Shown: positions 14,484 through 20,889 of the stretch, in pieces | How the letters are laid out: every line of letters starts with the position of its first letter | How positions within the stretch are numbered: position 1 is the stretch's first letter | DNA from: a virus | Reading direction: 5' to 3' (one strand) | IMG/VR virus record: IMGVR_UViG_3300036985_000672 | Coordinates: 1 to 36,267 of that record | DNA: 36,267 bases | Notes under the pieces: model-generated | Databases searched by the model: none | What the model was told of the DNA's origin: nothing | What the model saw: only the letters and a program-made list of their open reading frames with translations | Program-made: the position numbers and the translations under genes

Positions 14484-14616
14484 AATTGTGCCAGAAGTGG
14501 TACTGTATTTCCTAATAGAATGTTTCTATGCAGACTCAAATATCAATAGAAATGTTTTTGTTTAGCAATATCCTGTATTCCTTTACTATTACTGAACCTT
14601 AACTAGGAGATTAGAT
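14484..14616. promoter_or_regulatory. Divergent control region with direct repeats
   Basis: 133 bp between the leftward replication run and the rightward early block. It contains AATAGAATGTTT (14514-14525) and AATAGAAATGTTT (14545-14557), separated by about three helical turns and flanked by similar A/T-rich bases, so likely binding sites for a regulator such as the Cro-like protein. An AGGAG site precedes the rightward start at 14617. I find no convincing promoter pair; a weak candidate is TTTAGC with TACTAT at 14562-14590. Confidence 0.5.
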
Positions 14617-14943
14617 ATGGATAAGCAAGGTTACGAGCAGTTCTTAATCGGTACGCTACAAGACGGGTTTCCCGGTGAGTTGACTGCTTGCTTCAAAGAT
14701 ACATTAAAACAGTCGCGTGAGGAACGGTTAGAGGAAGAACTTTGCATCCTCCTAGAGACTTGCGCTGTATTCCAGTCAGACCCTATCAAGCTGCAAGCGG
14801 CTATTCGTCGCAACATGGTCGGTATCGTCAACAGACTGGTTAAAGAATCCACACTCCCTGAGTACGTCGAGACTCAGGAAGATCGTGATAGAGATCGTGC
14901 TGACTGGCTCTATCAAGAAATGAAAGATCGGGAGGAAAGATGA
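14617..14943 (+). CDS. Early hypothetical protein (108 aa)
   Basis: 108 residues, acidic and helical, with LEEELCILLETCAVFQSDPIKLQAAIRRNMVG and an Asp/Arg-rich end (QEDRDRDRADWLYQEMKDREER). TAGGAGATTAG precedes the ATG. As first gene of the rightward block it is probably expressed early. No family recognised. Confidence 0.68.
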   Translation: MDKQGYEQFLIGTLQDGFPGELTACFKDTLKQSREERLEEELCILLETCAVFQSDPIKLQAAIRRNMVGIVNRLVKESTLPEYVETQEDRDRDRADWLYQEMKDREER

Positions 14944-15140
14944 ATCCGAGTCGAGCAGAAATATCTAACTGGCAACTCGCTGAAATTGTCTATGCTTTGC
15001 GTCTATTGATTGATAGAGTAGAACGCAGAACAGCATCAGATGAAGATAAACAAATTGTCTACATGGCTTATCGTGCGTTAGAGAATACTCCGCACGTTAT
15101 TCAGAAAATTGTGGACGAACTTGAAAGAGGCAACCAATGA
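14940..15140 (+). CDS. Early hypothetical protein (66 aa)
   Basis: 66 residues, one helical domain (SNWQLAEIVYALRLLIDRVERRTASDED). It starts at ATG 14940, overlapping the previous stop (ATGA), and ends with TGA at 15138-15140, overlapping the next ATG. No family recognised. Confidence 0.68.
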   Translation: MNPSRAEISNWQLAEIVYALRLLIDRVERRTASDEDKQIVYMAYRALENTPHVIQKIVDELERGNQ

Positions 15141-15250
15141 GAAAACTTTTTAATCCAGACGATAAGCTGGCAGACTTTATCGACCGTCATGCAGGTGTTG
15201 TAATTTCATGTATGTTTGTCCTAGCGTTACTTATGGACAGCTTTGCATGA
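15137..15250 (+). CDS. Small membrane-type protein (37 aa)
   Basis: 37 residues: a charged start (MRKLFNPDDKLADFIDRH) followed by one hydrophobic helix (AGVVISCMFVLALLMDSFA). ATGA overlaps with both neighbours at 15137-15140 and 15247-15250. A single-pass inner-membrane microprotein, function unknown. Confidence 0.6.
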   Translation: MRKLFNPDDKLADFIDRHAGVVISCMFVLALLMDSFA

Positions 15251-15429
15251 AGAAGGTTTTTCCATCAATCTTAGACCAGAATTTCAAATATGTTCCTTCC
15301 GGCAAGACGAACATTCGCAAGACTTTTGACAGGATTCGCAAAGAGCAAAAGGAGGTTACAAAAGTACAAACTACTACGGAAGCACAATCTCACAATATCA
15401 TTTTCAATAAGAAATTCGCTCAGGGATAA
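15247..15429 (+). CDS. Early hypothetical protein (60 aa)
   Basis: From ATG 15247 (MKKVFPSILDQNFKYVPSG): basic, ending HNIIFNKKFAQG. The start overlaps the previous stop as ATGA. The ending KKFAQG is repeated at the end of the following ERF gene (IKKFAQG), with the same DNA pattern AAATTCGCTCA-GGATAA, a small local duplication. No family recognised. Confidence 0.58.
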   Translation: MKKVFPSILDQNFKYVPSGKTNIRKTFDRIRKEQKEVTKVQTTTEAQSHNIIFNKKFAQG

Positions 15430-15434
15430 CTAAT

Positions 15435-16094
15435 ATGAACTCAGATAATCGGCAACAAGAGCAAGACGAACATCAACAATGGATCGTTTACCAGAAGCTA
15501 CAGACAGCTAGGGTCAAGCTACAGAACGTAGAACTCAAGAAGTCTGGACATAACAAGTTTGCTGGCTACAAGTATTTCGAGCTATCAGACTTCCTGCCTA
15601 CCGTTAATAGCATCTTCTTTGAGCTAGGGTTAGCACATACGCTAGAGTTCTCAGACACTATGGCTACTATGTACGTCATCGATACAGAGAATGGTGGTCA
15701 TGCAAAGTTCACCTGTCCTATGGCTAGTGCTGAACTCAAAGGCTGTCATCCAGTCCAGAATCTAGGTGCGTCAATCACCTACATTACTCGTTACCTGCTG
15801 GTCATGGCTTTGGCTATCTGTGAGCATGATGCCCTGGACGCTACAACAGGTGCTGATGAGCCTCGTTCTGCCAAGCCTATTACCAAGTCAGTATTCGATA
15901 CGCTAGACGAGGAATCTCAGAAAGAGATTAAGAGCTATGCAGCCGATGTCATTCTCCTGATCCATAAAGAGAAGGTCGGAGAAGCAGTCGAGTACATCAA
16001 TTCTCTGGAGCTAGATGCGGACTGGAAAACAGCCCTCTGGAGCCAGCTGGATAGTAAGCAACGATCAGCAATTAAAAAATTCGCTCAAGGATAA
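15435..16094 (+). CDS. erf: ERF-family single-strand annealing protein
   Basis: 219 residues. ERF hallmarks are VELKKSGHNKFAGYKYFELSDFLPTVNSIFFELGL, then TMYVIDTENGGHAKFTCPMASAELKGCHPVQNLGASITYITRYLLVMALAI. The NLGASITYxxRY block is the core of the ERF/P22 fold. It anneals complementary single strands and so promotes phage recombination and circularisation. The next gene ends with an SSB-like acidic tip, and annealing proteins usually work with an SSB. The C-terminal region is acidic and helical. Confidence 0.9.
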   Translation: MNSDNRQQEQDEHQQWIVYQKLQTARVKLQNVELKKSGHNKFAGYKYFELSDFLPTVNSIFFELGLAHTLEFSDTMATMYVIDTENGGHAKFTCPMASAELKGCHPVQNLGASITYITRYLLVMALAICEHDALDATTGADEPRSAKPITKSVFDTLDEESQKEIKSYAADVILLIHKEKVGEAVEYINSLELDADWKTALWSQLDSKQRSAIKKFAQG

Positions 16095-16096
16095 TC

Positions 16097-16348
16097 ATGG
16101 AATACGACAATACTAATCGCGGTACGTTAGGTAAGAACGCTAACAAGAAGTCTGATAGTCATCCTGACTACTCTGGTCAGTTGAACATTGACGGAGTGGA
16201 TTACTGGCTATCAGGCTGGCTTAAAGAGTCTAAGAAGGACGGTACTAAGTTCTTTAGCCTAGCGGTTAAACCTAAAGACTCTAAGCCTAGCAAAGCTAGA
16301 CAGAAGCCTGAGTTTCAAGATGATGATCTTTCAGACGCACCCTTCTAG
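16097..16348 (+). CDS. Small SSB-like protein with acidic C-terminal tip
   Basis: 83 residues. Residues 10-60 read like a short beta-barrel (DYSGQLNIDGVDYWLSGWLKESKKDGTKFFSLAVKPK), with aromatic residues spaced as in small OB-fold or DUF736-like proteins. A Lys/Ser linker follows and the protein ends DDDLSDAPF. That acidic tip ending Pro-Phe is the same type as the SSB tail (DDDIPF), which recruits repair proteins. Directly after ERF it is probably the ssDNA-binding partner. Fold is inference; the tip is seen. Confidence 0.65.
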   Translation: MEYDNTNRGTLGKNANKKSDSHPDYSGQLNIDGVDYWLSGWLKESKKDGTKFFSLAVKPKDSKPSKARQKPEFQDDDLSDAPF

Positions 16349-16357
16349 GAGGAAACT

Positions 16358-16504
16358 ATGAAATACCTATTTGCCCTATGGCTAGCAGTTGCAGCACCTA
16401 TGGTTTATGCCGCTTGCACCTACCATACCTATTGTGATGCTGGTCGTTGCGTAACGTGTACAACTTGCTGTTACGGAGCCTCATGTAATACCAACTGCTA
16501 TTGA
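16358..16504 (+). CDS. Secreted 8-cysteine peptide (48 aa)
   Basis: AGGAGG precedes the ATG at 16358. Residues 1-18 form a signal peptide (MKYLFALWLAVAAPMVYA), probably cut before Ala19. The remaining 30 residues carry eight Cys (20, 26, 31, 34, 37, 38, 43, 47), enough for four disulfides, plus Tyr/Thr and few charges. It should be folded in the periplasm or secreted. Tyr at -3 from Cys20 makes lipoprotein processing less likely. It resembles no phage enzyme I know; superinfection exclusion or envelope interference are guesses. Confidence 0.7.
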   Translation: MKYLFALWLAVAAPMVYAACTYHTYCDAGRCVTCTTCCYGASCNTNCY

Positions 16505-16706
16505 TCTACGGGGGAAAGCGGATGCCAGCTTTTCGATTATCAAATCGTCAAGGATAGAACTGGTGTAGCGAGTACCCCACCCTTATCGCCTAGCTAGTGG
16601 TGGCGGGTAACCCTAGCAGCATACGCAATGCTCCTTTACATGGCTTTCCATTCATTGTGAGTATGCAGACAGCCCGGAAAGACGGGCATAACCAACCGAG
16701 GAACCA
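16505..16706 (+). ncRNA. Structured non-coding RNA / leader of the Cro-like gene
   Basis: No gene here, but five successive helices: P1 16513-16519/16528-16534 (GGAAAGC with GCTTTTC, one G-U); P2 16535-16538/16543-16546; P3 16573-16581/16599-16609 (TACC-CCACC with GGTGG-CG-GGTA); P4 16619-16630/16653-16666 (GCATAC-g-CAATG with CATTG-tga-GTATGC) enclosing ATGG-CTTT-CCAT at 16640-16651; P5 16672-16676/16683-16687 (GCCCG-GAAAGA-CGGGC). GAGGAACC and the ATG of the HTH gene follow. No tRNA shape and no U-run. It may be a riboregulator, a processed RNA or a leader. Confidence 0.5.
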
Positions 16707-16898
16707 ATGAAACTACTAGACTTTCTGAAATTACAATTCGACATTAAGAATGATCGTCAACTAGCCCTAGCTTTAGGTGTTCAAGCACCAGCTATCAGCA
16801 AGATTCGTAACGGTCATTCATCCATCACGGCTGACTTTATCCTGAAGGTACATGAGACCTTTGAGATTCCAGTTAAGGACATTAAGGCACTCATATGA
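16707..16898 (+). CDS. Cro-like HTH (XRE) regulator (63 aa)
   Basis: 63 residues. NDRQLALALGVQAPAISKIRNGHSSITADFILKVHETFEIP fits the five-helix lambda-Cro/XRE fold, with QAPAISKIRNG as recognition helix. It likely binds operators in this genome, with the direct repeats at 14514-14557 as a first candidate. It could be the sole regulator, since no CI-like or integrase gene is present. It follows the structured RNA and overlaps the MazG-like gene by ATGA. Confidence 0.85.
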   Translation: MKLLDFLKLQFDIKNDRQLALALGVQAPAISKIRNGHSSITADFILKVHETFEIPVKDIKALI

Positions 16899-17200
16899 GC
16901 TACGAACAGACAGAGCTACTGGTAGTCCGTTGGGGTGAAGCTAGAGGAATCATCCAGAACTCAGATAGCAAGACGCAGCTTCTCAAGGCTTTTAGCGAGA
17001 TGGGGGAACTAGCAGATGCGATTACCAAACGAGACCGTGATGCAGTTATCGATGGACTTGGCGACGTTCTTGTATGTCTTGTTATGGTTGCTGCTATTGA
17101 AGATGTCGATCTGAAACAATGCTTCCTGTCAGCCTATGAAGAAATCAAGGATAGAAAGGGTTATTTGAATCGTGAGGGAGTTTTCGTCAAAGATGCCTGA
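16895..17200 (+). CDS. MazG-like nucleotide pyrophosphohydrolase
   Basis: 101 residues. EMGELADAITKRDRDAVIDGLGDVLVCLVMVA is the MazG/all-alpha NTP-PPase core: E-x2-E in helix 2 and E/D-x3-D (IDGLGDV) in helix 3, for Mg-dependent hydrolysis of an NTP to NMP and PPi. Phages use them to clear dUTP or damaged nucleotides, or to lower alarmone effects. It overlaps the HTH gene by ATGA and its end overlaps the next start. Confidence 0.86.
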   Translation: MSYEQTELLVVRWGEARGIIQNSDSKTQLLKAFSEMGELADAITKRDRDAVIDGLGDVLVCLVMVAAIEDVDLKQCFLSAYEEIKDRKGYLNREGVFVKDA

Positions 17201-17387
17201 AGAACTCAAGAAGGTCTTAGAGATGATTAATAGCTGGTGGGCTAAGTCTATGGTTGCCATCATCCTATGCGTATTTGGTTACAACATAGGAGCCATTCAG
17301 ACTGAGATACGGATAGCGTCAGATTGTAAGTTTGCTAACGCTTTTAGAGTAGATATTCAGGCATTTAGTTGCCAGAGGAAACTGTAA
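17193..17387 (+). CDS. Small membrane protein (64 aa)
   Basis: From ATG 17193 (MPEELKKVLEMINSWW). One membrane helix is visible (KSMVAIILCVFGYNIGAIQ), followed by a short charged tail with two Cys. It overlaps the MazG-like end by 8 bases and the next start by one base (TAATG). Unknown function. Confidence 0.62.
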   Translation: MPEELKKVLEMINSWWAKSMVAIILCVFGYNIGAIQTEIRIASDCKFANAFRVDIQAFSCQRKL

Positions 17388-17578
17388 TGGGCAGACCTAG
17401 AAAGAACCCGGATGATCCTAAGTGGCAGGAACCTAGCTTTGCTCCTAAAGATTACGACTGGAGATTGTTCTTCGCAGCGGCTCTAGGAGGCTTAATTGCT
17501 AAAGGTGGACTTCAGTACGACCAAATGATTAAAATAGCCTCACAGATCGCTACAGAGGCTCAGGACTCACTTTCTTAG
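17387..17578 (+). CDS. Small hypothetical protein (63 aa), end of early block
   Basis: From ATG 17387 (MGRPRKNPDDPKWQEPSF). A basic start, an aromatic stretch, then a hydrophobic segment (LFFAAALGGLIAKG) and a helix. It overlaps the convergent i-spanin gene end by 12 bases, so no terminator fits between the two transcription units. No family recognised. Confidence 0.6.
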   Translation: MGRPRKNPDDPKWQEPSFAPKDYDWRLFFAAALGGLIAKGGLQYDQMIKIASQIATEAQDSLS

Positions 17579-18025
17579 GGCTTCGTATTGCCTGATGCAT
17601 TGGTTGAGGTCTGCTTGGATTCTTGCGGCTTCGGTAGCGTACCAGACAAGAAATTCTGCATCTCCCCTAGCCAGTTCTTTTCCTGAGGCTCCAGAGCAAG
17701 ATTTGGAGGAATTGGGCAAGGAACCTGCTTCGGAGGTGCGGGTCGGACGGTGCTGCAAGCTGTTGTTAAGAGCAGTAGCCCTAGCATTAAGGTCACGGAT
17801 TTCACGGTCTTTCTCCTGTCTTAGCTTATCTGCATTAGCCTGTAGCTCTTGTTCCTTCTTCCTGGCTTCTTCCTGAGCCTTAGCGTACTCCGCATATTGA
17901 GCCGCTTTCTCCTTATCCCACAAGTTCTGAACCTTCGCCTGACCATGCTCTGAACCCTGAAAATATCCTGCACCTGCTGCCGCGATAACAGCAACCAAGG
18001 AACCGAGTAAAAAATAGGGATTCAT
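17567..18025 (-). CDS. Inner-membrane spanin (Rz-like)
   Basis: 152 residues. One N-terminal membrane segment (FLLGSLVAVIAAAGAGYFQG) is followed by a periplasmic coiled coil (KEKAAQYAEYAKAQEEARKKEQEL, continuing to ALNNSLQHRP), then a short Cys-containing region. The partner o-spanin is encoded inside this gene in another frame, the classical Rz/Rz1 layout. The pair bridges inner and outer membranes and fuses them in the last lysis step of Gram-negative hosts. Confidence 0.87.
   Translation of the reverse strand: MNPYFLLGSLVAVIAAAGAGYFQGSEHGQAKVQNLWDKEKAAQYAEYAKAQEEARKKEQELQANADKLRQEKDREIRDLNARATALNNSLQHRPTRTSEAGSLPNSSKSCSGASGKELARGDAEFLVWYATEAARIQADLNQCIRQYEALRK
17575..17805 (-). CDS. Outer-membrane spanin lipoprotein (Rz1-like), embedded
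   Basis: 76 residues fully inside the i-spanin gene in a different frame. MKSVTLMLGLLLLTTAC is a lipoprotein signal with lipobox ending at Cys17. The mature part is Pro-rich (RPAPPKQVPCPIPPNLALEPQ), as expected for an o-spanin. It is anchored in the outer membrane and binds the coiled coil of the host gene product. The embedded position and the lipobox make this firm. Confidence 0.85.
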   Translation of the reverse strand: MKSVTLMLGLLLLTTACSTVRPAPPKQVPCPIPPNLALEPQEKNWLGEMQNFLSGTLPKPQESKQTSTNASGNTKP

Positions 18026-18207
18026 TTAGGAGGAATCTTATTCGCATCCAGTTTCTTATGGACTTTGACCTCACGGCAGACCTGAACCTCTTTACCCTTA
18101 CGATCCTTCTCTGCGTGACAGACCTTCTTAGTCTCGGCTGCATGAATCTGGAACACTAAGACAGCACTTAGTAGAACAGTAACAGCCATGCGTAGGTAGA
18201 TAAACAT
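18022..18207 (-). CDS. Small exported protein in the lysis cassette (61 aa)
   Basis: Signal peptide about 1-23 (YLRMAVTVLLSAVLVFQIHA), then a basic mature part with two Cys (KKVCHAEKDRKGKEVQVCREVKVHKK) and an end KIPPK. It overlaps the i-spanin start by 4 bases and the holin-like stop by 1 base. I recall this small protein from other podovirus lysis cassettes, function unknown. It may be a periplasmic lysis accessory. Confidence 0.68.
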   Translation of the reverse strand: MFIYLRMAVTVLLSAVLVFQIHAAETKKVCHAEKDRKGKEVQVCREVKVHKKLDANKIPPK

Positions 18208-18638
18208 TAGCTAATCTCCGGGTGAGGTGGTTGAGCAGGTTTGTCTTTAAGGCTCACAACAGGGTCGATAGTCGGCTCCATGCGTACAGGTGAGTGTACA
18301 GGGCTAGGTGACTTAGGTGTAGGCGGTGGGTCTGCTTCAGGCTTACTCAAATTCGGTGGAACAAACTGAGGCAGAGCGTCCTTACCCTTGACCGCTAGGA
18401 GTGTTGCCAATGAGCCAAGAATATACTTGCTCATGTCAGACAGGATCAGGAAGAACTGTTTATCTGCTGGAGCCATGCCATTCATAGGTTGAGTCACAAA
18501 CACAACGCTATAGAGTGACACTCCGACCATGATAATGACCGTACAGCAGAAGGTTACAGCGATACAGAACTTAATTACGGCATCGTGCTGCTCCTGCGTC
18601 ATTGCAAGGAACTGGCTTATTAGTTTTAGCGGGTTCAT
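18207..18638 (-). CDS. Putative holin
   Basis: 143 residues. A soluble N-terminus precedes one membrane helix (FCIAVTFCCTVIIMVGVSLYSVVFV, about 24-48) and a second hydrophobic stretch (SKYILGSLATLLAVKG, about 70-85), then a long Pro-rich tail. The layout recalls holins of phages with GH19 endolysins, which are encoded beside it. It would form inner-membrane holes at lysis. The alternative is the 20890-21168 protein. Confidence 0.62.
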   Translation of the reverse strand: MNPLKLISQFLAMTQEQHDAVIKFCIAVTFCCTVIIMVGVSLYSVVFVTQPMNGMAPADKQFFLILSDMSKYILGSLATLLAVKGKDALPQFVPPNLSKPEADPPPTPKSPSPVHSPVRMEPTIDPVVSLKDKPAQPPHPEIS

Positions 18639-18813
18639 CTTGTAATTCCTCTGGCTTCATTAACTGATCTGGACAGGTTCCGGTAACAGCGCAATAAGGT
18701 CTTTTGCATTGTTTAGTCTCCCAATTCTCAGGGTTGCTACAAGGATACCTAAACCTATCGCAGCCACTAAGCCAAACGAGAGCCAGAATCAAACATATTG
18801 AGCGCAATCTCAT
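18571..18813 (-). CDS. Cys-rich lipoprotein of the lysis region (80 aa)
   Basis: From ATG 18813 (MRLRSICLILALVWLSGCDRF): signal with lipobox LSGC, so an acylated outer- or inner-membrane protein. The mature part has five or more Cys (RYPCSNPENWETKQCKRPYC, TGTCPDQL). This type is common near endolysins of podoviruses. It overlaps the endolysin end by 47 bases and the holin-like start by 68 bases. Function unknown; possibly superinfection exclusion or lysis control. Confidence 0.72.
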   Translation of the reverse strand: MRLRSICLILALVWLSGCDRFRYPCSNPENWETKQCKRPYCAVTGTCPDQLMKPEELQDEPAKTNKPVPCNDAGAARCRN

Positions 18814-19420
18814 AATGGTGTTTCCTATCCTCAAGTCCAATGTAGCCACCGTTAATAGCCCTAGTCAAACCCTTAAAGTCATCCGCATCTACGAATCGAT
18901 TTAGCTTGTTCTCAGACCAGAACCAGCAAGCACTCTGAGCAGCACCTTCGAATGTTTCCAAATAGTCAACTGCTTGTTCAGGTGTAATCTCTAGGCTAGC
19001 TGCAAACCAAAAGTAGTTATTTTTGCCAGTTAGCTGCAAAATTCCTCGACCACGGAACTTAAAGCCATCACCAGAAGCCTCATCACCATTACCCATACGA
19101 TCCGCATAGACCTTAGATGCTATCTTCTTAGCATTACGTTCGTATTGCTTGGCAATCTCATGGGTAGGAAAGTATTTAGGAAATACCCGCTGTAGACCTG
19201 ATGCAGAATAGTTCAGGTTCTCTGTGACAAAGACAAAGCCACCTGATTCATGACCACATTGGGCTAGGAAAGCAGCTACCCGTTTAGGCGTATTGATCTC
19301 GTATTCTTCTAGCAGAGACTTACCACCTAGCTCAGTCTGCTTGCTAAAGAGAGCGTCATACCATTGCTGAGGATACTTGGTGTTAGGAGCGAACTTCTTG
19401 AACTGTGCCAACGTTATCAT
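18767..19420 (-). CDS. Endolysin, glycoside hydrolase 19 family
   Basis: 217 residues. FLAQCGHESGGFVFVTENLNYSASGL carries the catalytic acid (Glu58 in HES) and second Glu67; FKFRGRGILQLTGKNNY is the conserved GRGxxQLTGxxNY block and later TRAINGGYIGLEDR the NGG motif. No signal peptide, so it needs a holin. It cleaves the sugar backbone of peptidoglycan. It lies in the lysis cassette with holin-like, lipoprotein and spanin genes. Confidence 0.93.
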   Translation of the reverse strand: MITLAQFKKFAPNTKYPQQWYDALFSKQTELGGKSLLEEYEINTPKRVAAFLAQCGHESGGFVFVTENLNYSASGLQRVFPKYFPTHEIAKQYERNAKKIASKVYADRMGNGDEASGDGFKFRGRGILQLTGKNNYFWFAASLEITPEQAVDYLETFEGAAQSACWFWSENKLNRFVDADDFKGLTRAINGGYIGLEDRKHHYEIALNMFDSGSRLA

Positions 19421-19429
19421 ATCGATTTC

Positions 19430-20011
19430 TCATGAACAAAACTGCACCCACCCAGTAATAATGTACTTGGTGTTCGATATAGGTGGGTTTCCTCTATGGG
19501 TATGAGTAAAACCGCCGGGGAACAAGAGGAAAGTTCCTTGTGTCGCTTTGACACGTTTTGGGTAATACAAAAATTCTGTTTCACCACCTTCTTCAACATC
19601 GTTTAAGTAACAAGTAAAACTTAGTAAACGGTCAGAGGTTAGTTTATCCCCTTGCTCCGCATGCCAAATATGGTATCCACCACCAACAGAAGTTCGCTGT
19701 ATCTTATAAGAAAAAATTTGATGGTTACCAATAGTCGGCAAAATTGCATACTGGTTAGCGTACTGCGTATACGCTACGTTCCAGAACACGTTATGAACTA
19801 CATCAACTATATTGTAGTTAAGTAACTCTAATACTTTTGTGTGAATAAGAAATAAGCTGTCATCTTCTTTATGTAGTTTGCTAACTTTATCTGACTGTTG
19901 TCGATTATATGTAAGCCCTAACTTATCGCATTTCTCAAAAAAGTCTATTAACTCTTGGCAATTCGGAGCAGGTAAAACATTTTCGTAAATGCCAATAAAG
20001 TTGTCAGCCAT
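19430..20011 (-). CDS. 2-oxoglutarate/Fe(II) oxygenase (prolyl 4-hydroxylase-like)
   Basis: 193 residues from ATG 20011 (MADNFIGIYENVL). Iron ligands are HAE (117-119; Glu replacing the usual Asp) and His172 in FTHTHRG, with Lys182 of the TKYIITGW strand for oxoglutarate. CYLNDVEEGGETEF is the typical P4Hc core. Phages carry such enzymes frequently, perhaps to hydroxylate a virion or host protein. It stands between the endolysin and the membrane protein pair. Confidence 0.88.
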   Translation of the reverse strand: MADNFIGIYENVLPAPNCQELIDFFEKCDKLGLTYNRQQSDKVSKLHKEDDSLFLIHTKVLELLNYNIVDVVHNVFWNVAYTQYANQYAILPTIGNHQIFSYKIQRTSVGGGYHIWHAEQGDKLTSDRLLSFTCYLNDVEEGGETEFLYYPKRVKATQGTFLLFPGGFTHTHRGNPPISNTKYIITGWVQFCS

Positions 20012-20025
20012 AAATCTCACTTTAG

Positions 20026-20331
20026 TTATCTACCGTATAACCGTTCTTCTTGTATTTCTTTGCGTAATTCTTTCATCTTCTTTATTTCATGCACCGCCGC
20101 ATTTGTTGCTATTACCATATCATAGTACATGAACGCCAATATAGGCATTACGATAAAGAACATTAGAATCACAGCTAGGACTACTGTAATCAAAGACCAA
20201 GGTACATCTTCTGCATCGCGCTTTTCGTTATTAGCCACATTAGACCCACTGCCCACGCTATTACGAACACGACTGCTCCAATCCATACCAGCCGACTTTT
20301 GAGACGATTTATCGCCCTTCTTCGTTGCCAT
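20026..20331 (-). CDS. Small membrane protein (101 aa) overlapping its neighbour
   Basis: 101 residues with a hydrophilic start, one long membrane helix (PWSLITVVLAVILMFFIVMPILAFMYY) and a basic helical tail (HEIKKMKELRKEIQEERLYGR). Its first 47 codons overlap the end of the 232-residue gene in another frame. ATG 20286 is an alternative start. Possibly a holin partner or structural membrane protein. Confidence 0.6.
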   Translation of the reverse strand: MATKKGDKSSQKSAGMDWSSRVRNSVGSGSNVANNEKRDAEDVPWSLITVVLAVILMFFIVMPILAFMYYDMVIATNAAVHEIKKMKELRKEIQEERLYGR

Positions 20332-20888
20332 CTAGCCGCCTGTAACTTTCTCGTCTCTATCGCTAGAGCATCAGACTGCTCGTTCTGTATGTCAGTCCAT
20401 GCCTTCTCAAACCTAGACCAGACTGATCCTAACTCCGGTGGAGTGTTATAGACCATCTGCTCTCTAACCTGAGCCAGCATATCGTTTAGCTTAGACTCAA
20501 GCCTGATTCGCTCTAATGCCCTGCGACCTAGCGATAATTCACCCCTGTAAACCTCTTTAGACTCAGCTTCACTCTGGATGTATATCTTCATCAGAGCTTC
20601 ATACTGGTCAATAAAGGTTCCTAAGTTGTTCCAAATGTCACTTAGAACATCATCAGGTACAGCTTTGGCAACTTCCTGAACCTTCTTAACTTCTTCGTTG
20701 TACTGTTTCTTCTGCTCAGGACTAGGATCAACTATCTTGTGATACTGTTCTTTTAAGTCCTTTAATACGCCACTTACGTCACCGCTAGTATTTTTTATCT
20801 GCTTATAAAGGTCTACGCCTTTCTTTGCTAGGTCAATCGCTGTGGTACAAGCCTTATAAGCAAGAGCTATACTCGCAGGATCGATCAC
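20190..20888 (-). CDS. Conserved phage protein with C-terminal membrane helix (232 aa)
   Basis: 232 residues: N-terminal MIDPASIALAYKACTTAIDLAKKGV, a coiled coil, SKLNDMLAQVREQMVYNTPPELGSVW, a basic cluster (QRRRAINRLKSR) and a membrane helix (WIGAVVFVIAWAVGLMWLI). Similar proteins occur in marine and freshwater podoviruses paired with a small membrane protein, as here. Role unknown, perhaps in ejection or lysis. Confidence 0.68.
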   Translation of the reverse strand: MIDPASIALAYKACTTAIDLAKKGVDLYKQIKNTSGDVSGVLKDLKEQYHKIVDPSPEQKKQYNEEVKKVQEVAKAVPDDVLSDIWNNLGTFIDQYEALMKIYIQSEAESKEVYRGELSLGRRALERIRLESKLNDMLAQVREQMVYNTPPELGSVWSRFEKAWTDIQNEQSDALAIETRKLQAARWQRRRAINRLKSRLVWIGAVVFVIAWAVGLMWLITKSAMQKMYLGL

Positions 20889-20889
20889 A

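Noticed and set aside
16505-16706. tRNA or transcription terminator in the structured region
   Set aside because: No cloverleaf with a TpsiC loop or CCA end, and no helix is followed by a run of T.
17560-17580. Bidirectional terminator at the convergent gene ends
   Set aside because: The two genes overlap by 12 bases and I see no stem with T-runs on either strand.
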